From CAZKDV01 sp964551645 (GTDB lineage: Bacteria > Bacteroidota > Bacteroidia > Bacteroidales > DTU049), in assembly GCA_964551645.1 (NCBI GenBank), contig CAZKDV010000005.1:1-49793 (forward strand): a DNA stretch of 49,793 bases. Reading direction: 5' to 3'. The notes beneath the pieces were generated by a model that was given only the letters and a program-made list of their open reading frames with translations, did not search any database and was not told where the DNA came from. Positions 16,030 through 24,645 of this stretch are shown in pieces. The position numbers were made by a program, and so were the translations under genes. The stretch's first letter is position 1; each line of letters starts with the position of its first letter.

Positions 16030-17646
16030 TTAATATTTAATAAATTTTTTCTGATACGCTTTATCATTTTCAATATAATTGAAAAAATATAAACCCGAAG
16101 TTAAAAACCGTATATCTATTTGATATTCAGCAAACAAATTATTTTTTATTTTATTTCGATAAACTTCTCTTCCGGTTATATCGCAAATAGTAAATTCATA
16201 ATCCGAAACTGTTTTTAGCGAAGAAATATTTAACAAATCTTGAACAGGATTAGGATAAAGCACAATTTGAGAATCATTAGTATTGTAATCATAAATTCCG
16301 GTTTGGTCAAATGAAGTTTTAGCTATCCAAATATCTCTGTCGCCGTGGTTTCCGTGAACATATTCGTTATTAGAATTTGTTCGTCCGCTTAAATATATCA
16401 CATTGCAATCATCATAAAAATTAATGCTTGTAATAAAATCTGACTCGCTGCCTCCTGCTCTAAATGTCCATAATGTATCAAATTTTTGATTTATTGAAAA
16501 CATCCAAAAATCACCACCACCAAATTGTTTTCCGTTTCCGTGAAAATTTGAACTACTTGTAGCACCTCCTACGACTACATTTCCATCACAATCGCTGGTT
16601 AAAACATAGGGCCATTCGTAGCCATCTTCTCCACCGTACAATCTTTGTCTAATAATGCTGCCGTCATTATAATCTAATTTTATTAACCATGTGTCGGAGT
16701 AACCACCAATATATGCGTCTGCAACATCTCGACCTCCACTTTGTACCCATCCAACAGCATATATTTCTTTTTTGTTAGTTACATGCAAATCACAAGCCCA
16801 AGTTTGACTTGCAGAACCATAGGCTTTTGACCACACAACTTGTCCTGCCTTATCAAATCTGACAACCCAGATATTATGACTATTAATAAGTTCAAAAGTT
16901 TGTCCTAAAACTACATACCCACTATTTTCGGGTAAAATTTGTATTTCCAAAAATTGATTTGCATTCCATTCTGAATGAGCTGATTCTACAATTTTTTTTG
17001 AATCAATTACATTTCCAAGACTATCAATATGCAATATCCAACCAACATTAAACATGGTATTGTCAAAATACAACTCACCATTAATTGAATTGGTTTCTCC
17101 GACAGCCATTACAGTTCCATTAGGAAATTCTTTAACTGAATACAAATAATCATCTCCGCCAATTTCAATAATTCTATAACCACCATATTGTTTAATCCAA
17201 ATTTTGTTGCCATTATCGTCAAACTTAGCAATGAAGCCATCAGTTTCATAGATTGTTCCATGATGTCCTATAAAATCATTAGAATTTGAATATGTATATC
17301 CGCAAATATAAAATCCACCAAACTGAGACTGAACAATATCTGTAACTACATCCCAAGAATTGCCACCATATAATTTAGTCCACAAAGTATCTCCTTTTGA
17401 ATTTAGTTTTACTATCCATACATCAGGAGCCTCAATGCTATTAGTAATCATTCCATCAATAGATGTAGTTGTAGCAGCAGTAACAATATCACCATTTTCT
17501 GTTACAAAACTAGATGCTCGTCCTGCGGGCCACGAACCAAATGCGTCAACTTTACTCCCTCCTAATGTTTTTGTCCAAACCGTGTCTAATTGTGCTTGAA
17601 TAGTTGATGCAAGCAAAACGCAAATTGCAAATACTGTTATTCTCAT
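16030..17646 (-). CDS. T9SS type A cargo with propeller-like repeats
   Basis: 538 aa from the ATG at 17646. A TTG seven codons upstream is possible but adds nothing useful. A signal peptide ends near TIQAQ. About seven repeats follow the pattern DxWIVKLNSKGDTLWTKLYGG with GDxxDVWI-type linkers, as in SBBP-like beta-propellers of Bacteroidota. The C-terminal ~75 residues are a type A T9SS sorting domain with IVLYPNPVQDLLNISS and SGLYFFNYI. Binding target unknown. First gene of the six-gene minus-strand unit and preceded by a TAnnTTTG box. Confidence 0.85.
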   Translation of the reverse strand: MRITVFAICVLLASTIQAQLDTVWTKTLGGSKVDAFGSWPAGRASSFVTENGDIVTAATTTSIDGMITNSIEAPDVWIVKLNSKGDTLWTKLYGGNSWDVVTDIVQSQFGGFYICGYTYSNSNDFIGHHGTIYETDGFIAKFDDNGNKIWIKQYGGYRIIEIGGDDYLYSVKEFPNGTVMAVGETNSINGELYFDNTMFNVGWILHIDSLGNVIDSKKIVESAHSEWNANQFLEIQILPENSGYVVLGQTFELINSHNIWVVRFDKAGQVVWSKAYGSASQTWACDLHVTNKKEIYAVGWVQSGGRDVADAYIGGYSDTWLIKLDYNDGSIIRQRLYGGEDGYEWPYVLTSDCDGNVVVGGATSSSNFHGNGKQFGGGDFWMFSINQKFDTLWTFRAGGSESDFITSINFYDDCNVIYLSGRTNSNNEYVHGNHGDRDIWIAKTSFDQTGIYDYNTNDSQIVLYPNPVQDLLNISSLKTVSDYEFTICDITGREVYRNKIKNNLFAEYQIDIRFLTSGLYFFNYIENDKAYQKKFIKY

Positions 17647-17664
17647 AATAAAAAAAGATTTTTG

Positions 17665-17672
17665 CAAATTTA
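17665..17672 (-). promoter_or_regulatory. Candidate -7 promoter element of the psd-dapA unit (TAAATTTG)
   Basis: TAnnTTTG match on the minus strand 19 bases before the T9SS propeller-like gene. It is the only such box found immediately before a gene start in the six-gene unit. Confidence 0.45.
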
Positions 17673-17736
17673 GGAATTATTGAAACAACTTGGCTTAATC
17701 AGTTCAAATATATAAATACGCATATCTATTGACAAT

Positions 17737-19929
17737 TTATTTTGATATAATAAGCCTTTGAACTCCTACAAATTTATCAGTCTGCACTCGAACAAGATAA
17801 AAGCCACTATCAAAATTTGAAACATCAATATCAAAAGAAGCACATTCAGAAGCAATCAATTTTCCTTGCAAATCAAAAACTTCAATTGTTTTAACGCTTG
17901 AATGTTCATTTACCACAATATGCACAAAATCTTTAGCAGGGTTGGGAAAAATACTAAATAAATCAGAGCTAATTTCAATATCTTGAACATTGTTTAATGT
18001 TTCTGCTAATTTAACTGCACCCAAAGCATTTGCTTTTCCCCAGCCCCATTGCAAATGTCCGCTTGTAGCAATTTCGCCAGTATATTTGTCCAATCTTGCA
18101 GTGATCTTCAAAATTTCTTTTGCTTGCGCAGGAGTCAATTTTGGATATGCTTCTAACATTAAAGCAACAATCCCGGTTACCATAGGACATGACATTGAAG
18201 TTCCTGAATATTCAACAAAACCGTAAGTTTTTCCATTAAAATCCACACTTGCTAAATATTGAAGTATTGAATTGTCAAACGAATTTACTGATGATAAAAC
18301 ATTTTGACCTGTGGAACTTATATCGGGTTTCATACGCTCATCAACTGTTGGACCGAAGCTACTAAAAGGAGAAATATTGCCATACAACATTGTGTTATTG
18401 TTAGGTAGTTGCACTTCTGAACGATAAGACCCAACGGTAATAACATTTTCGCCTACCCCACCCGGCTCTGCAAGTCCGTAATAATTGTCTCCAGCAACTG
18501 CTCCGGGATATGATGAATATAAAGGACTTCCCCAATTAGTGCCATTACTATTCTGACGAACAATATTCCATAAATGCAAATGCGTATTTTTTGAAACTGC
18601 CATTAACACTAATTTTTTACCTCCTGTTTTTTTAACATCAATTGTTATATTCGGTCTGCCATTCAAAAAATGTTTAGCATCAGATTCAATTATATAAATC
18701 AAGCTATCTGTTCCTATCACAATCGTATCATGAACAAAAGGTTCGAGTTTTGAATCAAAAAAAGGAGTTTCATACAAGATATTGTAATTATTGTCAACAA
18801 GTCGTAAAGCCACAGCAAAATCAGATGAATGACTGCCCCACATTACTAAAGTTTGTCCGAATAAATCATCAATATTACTTGTAAAACCAACAACTGTCTT
18901 TAAAGTATCATTTGTTGATTGTGAAAAATTTTTATCTAAATGAAAATTGGAAGCATACATTCCGTTATTACCAGCCGCACCAACAAATATTTTGCCGGGT
19001 CCATTCAAAATATCAATCGCCATATTATCCAATGTACTGCCATCATGTGCCCCATTATGACTACCAAAACTCATATTCACAACAAATGGTTTGTTTACAA
19101 GGCTTGCATAATTGGAAATATACGAAAAAGCATCAAGTAATGAAGGAATTCCTAGTTTCAGAGAAACTAAGACTAATTCAGCATTATATGCAACTCCTCT
19201 ATATTTTGTTCCGCCACCCGTCCCTGCCGATATTCCGGCAACATGTGTTCCGTGCGACATAGGTCCAAAAATATACAAAGTATCTGAACCTGCATCTAAC
19301 AAAGCATCTTGTCCAATATATTCTGCTCCATAGCTGTAATCTTTCGGAGGTGTACCAATATTTTTATTTTGATCCCAAGCTCTTGATATTCGCAAATTAG
19401 TAAAAGTAGTGTCATAAAAATTAGGATGTGTATAATCAAAACCCCAATCAATAATAGCTACAATAACTCCACTTCCCTTATATGCCTTAGATAAGCCACC
19501 CAAGCCATAATGAACACTATCAACTCTTGCAGACGGCAATGCCAAATCAAGCAAGGGTGTATGATAATTTCCTAATTCAATATATTTTACTCCATTAATA
19601 TTAACTATGTTTTTAAACTCCTTTATCGGAATTTGCATTGACCACAATTCTTGCAATTGAGAATTTATCAAAACTCCATGATTAAGCAATTCTTTTTTAT
19701 TAATATTTTTTCCGTCAACCAATGCAATTATCGGAATGTAATATATATCGTCCTTTTTGATTAAATCATATTCTTCGCATAATTGAACGAAACTTTGCGT
19801 TTTTGCATACTTTTCTGTATTTGATATTTGTTGCAGAAACTTCTTTGCAGTAGAATTTAAACTTGCTTGCGAAAAGGCTATTGAATTAAGCAATAAAAAA
19901 GCCCATAAGAATATAATTTTTTTGTACAT
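17737..19929 (-). CDS. Secreted subtilisin-like serine protease (S8) with T9SS type A tail
   Basis: 730 aa. Signal peptide 1-20. Catalytic triad: D161 in VIVAIIDWGFDYTHP, H226 in SHGTHVAGISAG and S578 in SGTSMSCPM. The oxyanion Asn is in AAGNNG (about 321). A long insert (about 330-470) between the His and Ser blocks carries a beta domain. The C-terminal ~75 residues form the type A sorting domain (SIFPNPAKDFVHIVV, then GFYLVRV). Probably a surface-bound or released protease. Single-gene unit with its own TAnnTTTG box. Confidence 0.93.
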   Translation of the reverse strand: MYKKIIFLWAFLLLNSIAFSQASLNSTAKKFLQQISNTEKYAKTQSFVQLCEEYDLIKKDDIYYIPIIALVDGKNINKKELLNHGVLINSQLQELWSMQIPIKEFKNIVNINGVKYIELGNYHTPLLDLALPSARVDSVHYGLGGLSKAYKGSGVIVAIIDWGFDYTHPNFYDTTFTNLRISRAWDQNKNIGTPPKDYSYGAEYIGQDALLDAGSDTLYIFGPMSHGTHVAGISAGTGGGTKYRGVAYNAELVLVSLKLGIPSLLDAFSYISNYASLVNKPFVVNMSFGSHNGAHDGSTLDNMAIDILNGPGKIFVGAAGNNGMYASNFHLDKNFSQSTNDTLKTVVGFTSNIDDLFGQTLVMWGSHSSDFAVALRLVDNNYNILYETPFFDSKLEPFVHDTIVIGTDSLIYIIESDAKHFLNGRPNITIDVKKTGGKKLVLMAVSKNTHLHLWNIVRQNSNGTNWGSPLYSSYPGAVAGDNYYGLAEPGGVGENVITVGSYRSEVQLPNNNTMLYGNISPFSSFGPTVDERMKPDISSTGQNVLSSVNSFDNSILQYLASVDFNGKTYGFVEYSGTSMSCPMVTGIVALMLEAYPKLTPAQAKEILKITARLDKYTGEIATSGHLQWGWGKANALGAVKLAETLNNVQDIEISSDLFSIFPNPAKDFVHIVVNEHSSVKTIEVFDLQGKLIASECASFDIDVSNFDSGFYLVRVQTDKFVGVQRLIISK

Positions 19930-19957
19930 TTTACTTTATTTTTAGTTTACGAACTTA

Positions 19958-19965
19958 CAAAAGTA
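19958..19965 (-). promoter_or_regulatory. Candidate -7 promoter element of the subtilase gene (TACTTTTG)
   Basis: TAnnTTTG match on the minus strand 29 bases before the start. It abuts the stop of feoAB, so it lies in the 37-base gap between the two genes. Confidence 0.42.
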
Positions 19966-19966
19966 A

Positions 19967-22561
19967 TTAAAAAAACAAATTTCCTATTTGATTTACTCCA
20001 TAAGCCATCAACCAAGCAAATACAGTAGTATAAACAATTGCAATGCTTGTCCAAAGGAATCTGCCTGCTTCTTTATGTATTGCTACAACTGCAGCTGTGC
20101 AAGGAAAATAGAAAAGCACAAATATCAAAAATGCAAATGCAGAAACTTGAGTAAATAAAGGTTTTCCGTTATCTTTTTCGTCCATAAATGCTGCTGATGC
20201 AATTCTATCTTGCAAAGAACCAACTTTCACTATTGGATTATTCACATCTGGATTGTCAGGATCTAACTCATACTCCTGAAACAACACTCCCATTGTGCTA
20301 ATAATCACTTCTTTTGCCGGAAAACCTGATAATAATCCTATACTTAACCTCCAATCAAAACCAAGTGGACGCATAACTGGTTCTATCGCTCTACCCATCA
20401 TTCCAATATAAGTTTTTGAATGTCGCTCTAATTCTCTTTCTTGCACCAAATCAGTCAGTTCATTTATTTTTTCTTGCTTAATAATTTCAAGTTCTTGTTC
20501 TCCAAATACTTCTGTTTGTGCAATTTGTTCATATTTCATTTCAACTTTATTAAACTCTTCGTCATAATTTTTTGAATATGAAACATTTCGTGGAAAATAT
20601 CCGAGAAACCAAATAATAATTGAAGCAATTAAAATTATTCCTCCCATTTTTTTCAAATACATAGACGCTCTGAGCCACATATAAACCATAGTTACTTTTA
20701 GAGTTGGCATTCTGTATGGTGGCAATTCCATCACAAAAGGAGCTTCTGTTTTATTAAAAAACAATTTTTTGAATAACAATGCAAACAAAGTAGCAAAAAG
20801 CAAACCTATAAGATAAATGCTCAAAAGTATCAAAGCTGGATTTTTGGGAAAGAAAGCTGTAATAAGCAATAAATAAACAGGAAGGCGGGCACTGCAAGAC
20901 ATCAATGGAATTATCAACATTGTCAAAATTCTGTCAGATTTATTCTCTAAAGTCCGTGTAGCCATAATTGCTGGGACATTGCAACCAAAACCCATTATTA
21001 AAGGAATAAACGATTTGCCATGTAAACCCACTTTATGCATCAACCTATCCATAATAAAAGCAATTCGTGCCATATAGCCCGTGCCTTCCATCAAAGCAAT
21101 AAACATAAAAAGAATTACAATATTTGGCATAAATACAATTACTCCACCAACGCCTCCGATAATACCTTCAGCTATCAAATCTTGAAAAATACCATTAGGC
21201 ACTAATTCCGGGAAAACCAAAGCGGTTTTAACTTTACCATTAGGCAATAATTTCATTGACAAATATCCAATATACTCCACTCCCATTTCAATCCATTCCA
21301 TCAAATAGCCGCCTAAGTAAAATGTTGTATAAAACATCAACCATAGTATAAAAACAAAAATAGGCAAGCCAAAATATTTATGTGTAATGATTTGGTCAAT
21401 TCTTTCGCTCAAATTCATGGAAGCTTTGTCAGTTTCAGCAAGCTCATAAGTCTCTTTCAAGGCTCCTTTTATAAAACCATATCTAATATCGGCAATAGTG
21501 TTCTCAATTGGTTCAGAATGTAAATTTTCAATTCTATTAAGTTCATTCAAAACAATTTCTTTTAGTTTGGACAATTCTTTATGTTCTGCAACAATTTTCA
21601 GATAATCTGAATCTTTCTCAAGTAGTTTTAAGGCAATATACCTTGTATGCAGATGTTTTGGGAAATGATTTGACTTTTCAACAAGAGGTTCTATCAAATC
21701 TATTGATTCTTCAATTGCAGTTCCATAATTTATATGAATATGCCTAATTAAGGGTTCGGCATTTTCATAAACTCTAATCACACAATCTAACAATTGCTTC
21801 ATTCCTTCTCCTTTTTTCCCAACAGTAGGAACAAATGGAGTTCCGATCATTTCTCCTAATTTTTCATATTCTAGCTTATTTCCGCTTTTTTCCAATTCAT
21901 CATACATATTCAAAGCAAGCACCATTGGCACATCTATATCTAAAAGCTGTGTTGTAAGATACAGATTTCGCTCTAAATTGGAACTATCCACTACATTAAC
22001 TACAATATCTGTTTTGTCGCTAACAATAAACTCTCTGACAAAAACTTCTTCGGGTGTATAAGCCGAAATAGAATAAGTGCCGGGCAAATCTACCAAATTA
22101 AAAGTATAACCATTATACTTAAACTTTGCCTTTTTGGCTTCAACCGTAACTCCTGGGTAGTTCCCAACATTTTCTCGTGAACCTGATATATAGTTAAAAA
22201 TACTCGTTTTACCTGAATTAGGGTTTCCGACCAAAACAAGATTTATTGTTTTATCTGCTCTTCTTTCCTTTGGAATTGATGAATTAGTATTTTTACAATT
22301 ATAACAAATTTCTGGTTGGTGTTCAGCTTGCGAAACAGGGAGTGGAATTACTTCTACTTTTGCAGCTTCATCTCTTCTTAATGAAACTTGATACCCCATT
22401 ATTTCATATTGAATTGGATCTTGTAGTGGGGCTTTTTTAATTACTTTTATTTCGCTACCCTTAATAAATCCCATTTCGATAATTCGCTTTCTAAACACTC
22501 CGCTTCCATGTAGCTTGTATATTAAAGCCTTGTCCCCATCTTGTAATTCAAGTAAATTCAT
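19967..22561 (-). CDS. feoB: Ferrous iron transporter, FeoA-FeoB fusion
   Basis: 864 aa inner-membrane Fe(II) importer. Residues 1-75 are a FeoA (SH3-like) domain. A linker with CYNC (C86, C89) leads to the G-protein domain: GNPNSGKT (112-119), GVTVE (G2), DLPG (158-161) and NMYD (218-221). The helical spacer follows, then the two Gate regions, including GFGCNVPAIM and a C-terminal FYFPCTAAVV segment. Gate cysteines are present in both. FeoA joined to FeoB is common in Bacteroidota. The CXXC linker is extra to the core domains and could bind metal (inference). Confidence 0.96.
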   Translation of the reverse strand: MNLLELQDGDKALIYKLHGSGVFRKRIIEMGFIKGSEIKVIKKAPLQDPIQYEIMGYQVSLRRDEAAKVEVIPLPVSQAEHQPEICYNCKNTNSSIPKERRADKTINLVLVGNPNSGKTSIFNYISGSRENVGNYPGVTVEAKKAKFKYNGYTFNLVDLPGTYSISAYTPEEVFVREFIVSDKTDIVVNVVDSSNLERNLYLTTQLLDIDVPMVLALNMYDELEKSGNKLEYEKLGEMIGTPFVPTVGKKGEGMKQLLDCVIRVYENAEPLIRHIHINYGTAIEESIDLIEPLVEKSNHFPKHLHTRYIALKLLEKDSDYLKIVAEHKELSKLKEIVLNELNRIENLHSEPIENTIADIRYGFIKGALKETYELAETDKASMNLSERIDQIITHKYFGLPIFVFILWLMFYTTFYLGGYLMEWIEMGVEYIGYLSMKLLPNGKVKTALVFPELVPNGIFQDLIAEGIIGGVGGVIVFMPNIVILFMFIALMEGTGYMARIAFIMDRLMHKVGLHGKSFIPLIMGFGCNVPAIMATRTLENKSDRILTMLIIPLMSCSARLPVYLLLITAFFPKNPALILLSIYLIGLLFATLFALLFKKLFFNKTEAPFVMELPPYRMPTLKVTMVYMWLRASMYLKKMGGIILIASIIIWFLGYFPRNVSYSKNYDEEFNKVEMKYEQIAQTEVFGEQELEIIKQEKINELTDLVQERELERHSKTYIGMMGRAIEPVMRPLGFDWRLSIGLLSGFPAKEVIISTMGVLFQEYELDPDNPDVNNPIVKVGSLQDRIASAAFMDEKDNGKPLFTQVSAFAFLIFVLFYFPCTAAVVAIHKEAGRFLWTSIAIVYTTVFAWLMAYGVNQIGNLFF

Positions 22562-22590
22562 TTGTTATTTATATTGAAACTAAATAAACG

Positions 22591-22598
22591 CAAAATTA
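22591..22598 (-). promoter_or_regulatory. Candidate -7 promoter element of feoAB (TAATTTTG)
   Basis: TAnnTTTG match on the minus strand 30 bases before the start. No clear Fur-box palindrome was recognised nearby. Confidence 0.45.
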
Positions 22599-22681
22599 TA
22601 TAAAAAAATTGATATGGCAATTTAATAGCATTTATTTGTTAGAGCATAAAAGCATGATAGTTTAATAATGTAAAAAATATT

Positions 22682-22689
22682 TAACTTTG
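22682..22689 (+). promoter_or_regulatory. Candidate -7 promoter element (TAACTTTG)
   Basis: TAnnTTTG match 18 bases before the glycosyltransferase ATG at 22707, divergent from feoAB. Confidence 0.45.
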
Positions 22690-22706
22690 CTTGCTTAATT
22701 TTGAAA

Positions 22707-23816
22707 ATGGATACATATAGTGCATTATTAATTCTTAATCAAACACAGAACATTGTTCCCGGACAAAGATTCAGAATTGAACAATATCTTGACGAACTTC
22801 ACAAACACAATATTCACAGTCAAATATCTCCTCATTTTTATCCTCAAGAAGCAAAAACAGTATATGCTCACGGCAAAATTCCACAAAAAACCTTACTGTA
22901 TTTAAAAATGATACACCGAAGATTTGCCGACTATAAAGCATTAAAAAGAAAACAACACGATGTTTTGTTTGTATATCGTGAAAGTTTGTACGGACCTAGT
23001 ATTTATTTTGAAAAAAAGTATAATCGCACATCAGTACCCATGATTTTTGATTTTGATGATGCAATTTGGTTTAACGACACTTCTGACGCAAACAAAAAAT
23101 TAAGTTTTCTCAAAAAACCGCAAAAAACAGCTTCAATCATTGCATTATCCGACTTAGTTATTGCGGGAAATGAATATCTTGCCGATTATGCAAAACAATA
23201 CAACAAAAACACTATTATTATTCCGACTACTATTGATACCGAATATCACAAACCAATTTATACAAAATCAAAAAGCGATAAAAAACTCACTATTGGTTGG
23301 TCGGGCAGCATGACTACCGTTAAACATTTTAATACACTGATTCCAGTTTTAAAAATTATTCGTGAAAAATATCCATTTGTAGAAATTAGTTTTATTGGAG
23401 AAGCAAATTATAAAAATCCTGAATTAGGTGTACAAGGTAAGCCATGGAAACTTGATAGCGAAATAGAAGATATAGACGAATTTGATATCGGAATTATGCC
23501 CCTGCCTAATGATGAATGGTCAAAAGGAAAATGTGGATTTAAAGGGCTTTCATTTATGTCAATGGAAATACCGACAATAATGTCTCCTGTCGGCGTTAAT
23601 ACCAATATTATTCAAGACGGAGAAAACGGATTTCTTGCAGATACTGACGAAGAATGGGTGGAAAAATTATCATTATTAATTGAATCATCAGAACTAAGAA
23701 AAAATCTTGGCAAAGCCGGCAGACAAACAGTAATTGAAAAATATTCAGTTGAAGCCAACAAACACAAATGGGTTAATGCTTTTCAAAACGCTATACATGG
23801 CAAAACTCAAAAATAA
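22707..23816 (+). CDS. GT-B glycosyltransferase (family 4-like)
   Basis: 369 aa from ATG at 22707. A TTG two codons upstream is also possible. The N-terminal half has the donor-side-lacking Rossmann pattern with VPGQRFRIEQYL. The middle shows FDFDDAIW and SDLVIAGNEYLADYA. The C-terminal half has LTIGWSGSMTTVKHF, then FDIGIMPLPNDEWSKGKCGFK and SMEIPTIMSPVGVNTNII, the usual GT4 nucleotide-sugar region. Sugar and acceptor unknown. Its last 20 bases overlap rnhB in another frame. Confidence 0.85.
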   Translation: MDTYSALLILNQTQNIVPGQRFRIEQYLDELHKHNIHSQISPHFYPQEAKTVYAHGKIPQKTLLYLKMIHRRFADYKALKRKQHDVLFVYRESLYGPSIYFEKKYNRTSVPMIFDFDDAIWFNDTSDANKKLSFLKKPQKTASIIALSDLVIAGNEYLADYAKQYNKNTIIIPTTIDTEYHKPIYTKSKSDKKLTIGWSGSMTTVKHFNTLIPVLKIIREKYPFVEISFIGEANYKNPELGVQGKPWKLDSEIEDIDEFDIGIMPLPNDEWSKGKCGFKGLSFMSMEIPTIMSPVGVNTNIIQDGENGFLADTDEEWVEKLSLLIESSELRKNLGKAGRQTVIEKYSVEANKHKWVNAFQNAIHGKTQK

Positions 23817-24396
23817 ATTTACTCAAGCAAAATACGAAGCAGGTTGTGATGAAGCAGGCAGAGGTTGCTTAGCTGGTCCCGTTGTTGCAGCCGCCGTAAT
23901 TTTGCCAGATAATATAAATATTGAAGAATTAAATGATTCTAAGCAATTGTCGTTGAACAAGCGGAATATAATCAAAAACCAAATAATAGAACAAGCTTTG
24001 GCATACGCCATTGGAGTAGTTGATAATACCGAAATAGATAGCTTGAATATACTAAAATCATCAATATTATCAATGCACAAAGCTCTTGATAAACTTTGCA
24101 TCACTCCACATTTCATCATAGTTGATGGAAATAAATTTTCACAATATAAAAATATTGAAAATGAATGTATTGTAAAAGGAGATGCTAAATACATGAACAT
24201 TGCAGCTGCTTCAATACTGGCAAAAACACATAGAGATGAAATAATGTTAGAATTAGACAAAAAATATCCCGAATATAATTGGAAGCAAAATAAAGGATAC
24301 CCAACACTGGAACATAAATTAGCCATATATAAATATGGACTAAGCTCTTTTCACAGAAAATCGTTTTCGTGGAGCATTCAGATGAAACTGTTTTAG
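23797..24396 (+). CDS. rnhB: Ribonuclease HII
   Basis: Removes RNA from RNA-DNA hybrids and single ribonucleotides from DNA. 199 aa from the ATG at 23797, chosen because the conserved domain begins right after it; an in-frame ATG 63 bases upstream would extend into the glycosyltransferase gene. Catalytic acids: D18 and E19 in CDEAGRG, an Asp in FIIVDGNKF and an Asp in ILAKTHRDE. The GYPTLEHKLA segment is also typical. It is followed by the long palindrome at 24505-24643. Confidence 0.95.
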   Translation: MAKLKNKFTQAKYEAGCDEAGRGCLAGPVVAAAVILPDNINIEELNDSKQLSLNKRNIIKNQIIEQALAYAIGVVDNTEIDSLNILKSSILSMHKALDKLCITPHFIIVDGNKFSQYKNIENECIVKGDAKYMNIAAASILAKTHRDEIMLELDKKYPEYNWKQNKGYPTLEHKLAIYKYGLSSFHRKSFSWSIQMKLF

Positions 24397-24504
24397 CACA
24401 ATGCTAGTGTGGGTAATATCTACAAGAATATAAAAAGAAATTTTGGTGGTTCTCTTGTCTGTCAGAAAATATTCTTTTTACCGCTATGCTGTTTTGTAAA
24501 CTTG

Positions 24505-24643
24505 CCCATAACGGACGGTAAATTGTATGAGTAGTGGCAGATTGCGTGGTAATTCCCTGTCAAACTGCTACATAGTTTGACAGGGCTACAAAATTTGATA
24601 TTTACCACATCGCGTGCCATTACTTATACGAAATGTTGTGTGG
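24505..24643. repeat. 139-bp imperfect palindrome between rnhB and a lipoprotein gene
   Basis: The arms run inward from CCCATAAC (24505-24512) and, on the other strand, CCACACAAC (24643-24635). Matched blocks are GTATGAGTAGTGGCA against GTATAAGTAATGGCA, GTGGTAA against GTGGTAA, and a perfect 12-bp core. Extra unpaired bases lie mainly on one side. The layout (long folded arms, CATAAC/GTTGTG ends, one-sided bulges) resembles a cassette-type recombination site, but it does not fit the canonical integron attC R boxes. It is also reminiscent of palindromic repeats dispersed in Bacteroidota genomes (recollection). Confidence 0.6.
24555..24585. terminator. Perfect 12-bp hairpin at the palindrome core
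   Basis: CCCTGTCAAACT, a 7-base loop, AGTTTGACAGGG. It lies between two convergent genes and could stop transcription, but no T-tract follows on either strand, so a structural or recombination role is at least as likely. Confidence 0.35.
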
Positions 24644-24645
24644 TG

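Noticed and set aside
23734..23796. Extended N-terminus for RNase HII
   Set aside because: The added 21 residues overlap the glycosyltransferase and are not part of the conserved domain. The ATG at 23797 fits the family.
23823..24326. 167-codon minus-strand ORF opposite rnhB
   Set aside because: rnhB has all its catalytic acids, so this is its shadow.
24505..24643. Canonical integron attC site
   Set aside because: The end boxes (CCCATAAC/GTTGTGTGG) do not fit the RYYYAAC/GTTRRRY consensus and no integrase gene is in the window. It is kept only as an attC-like palindrome.
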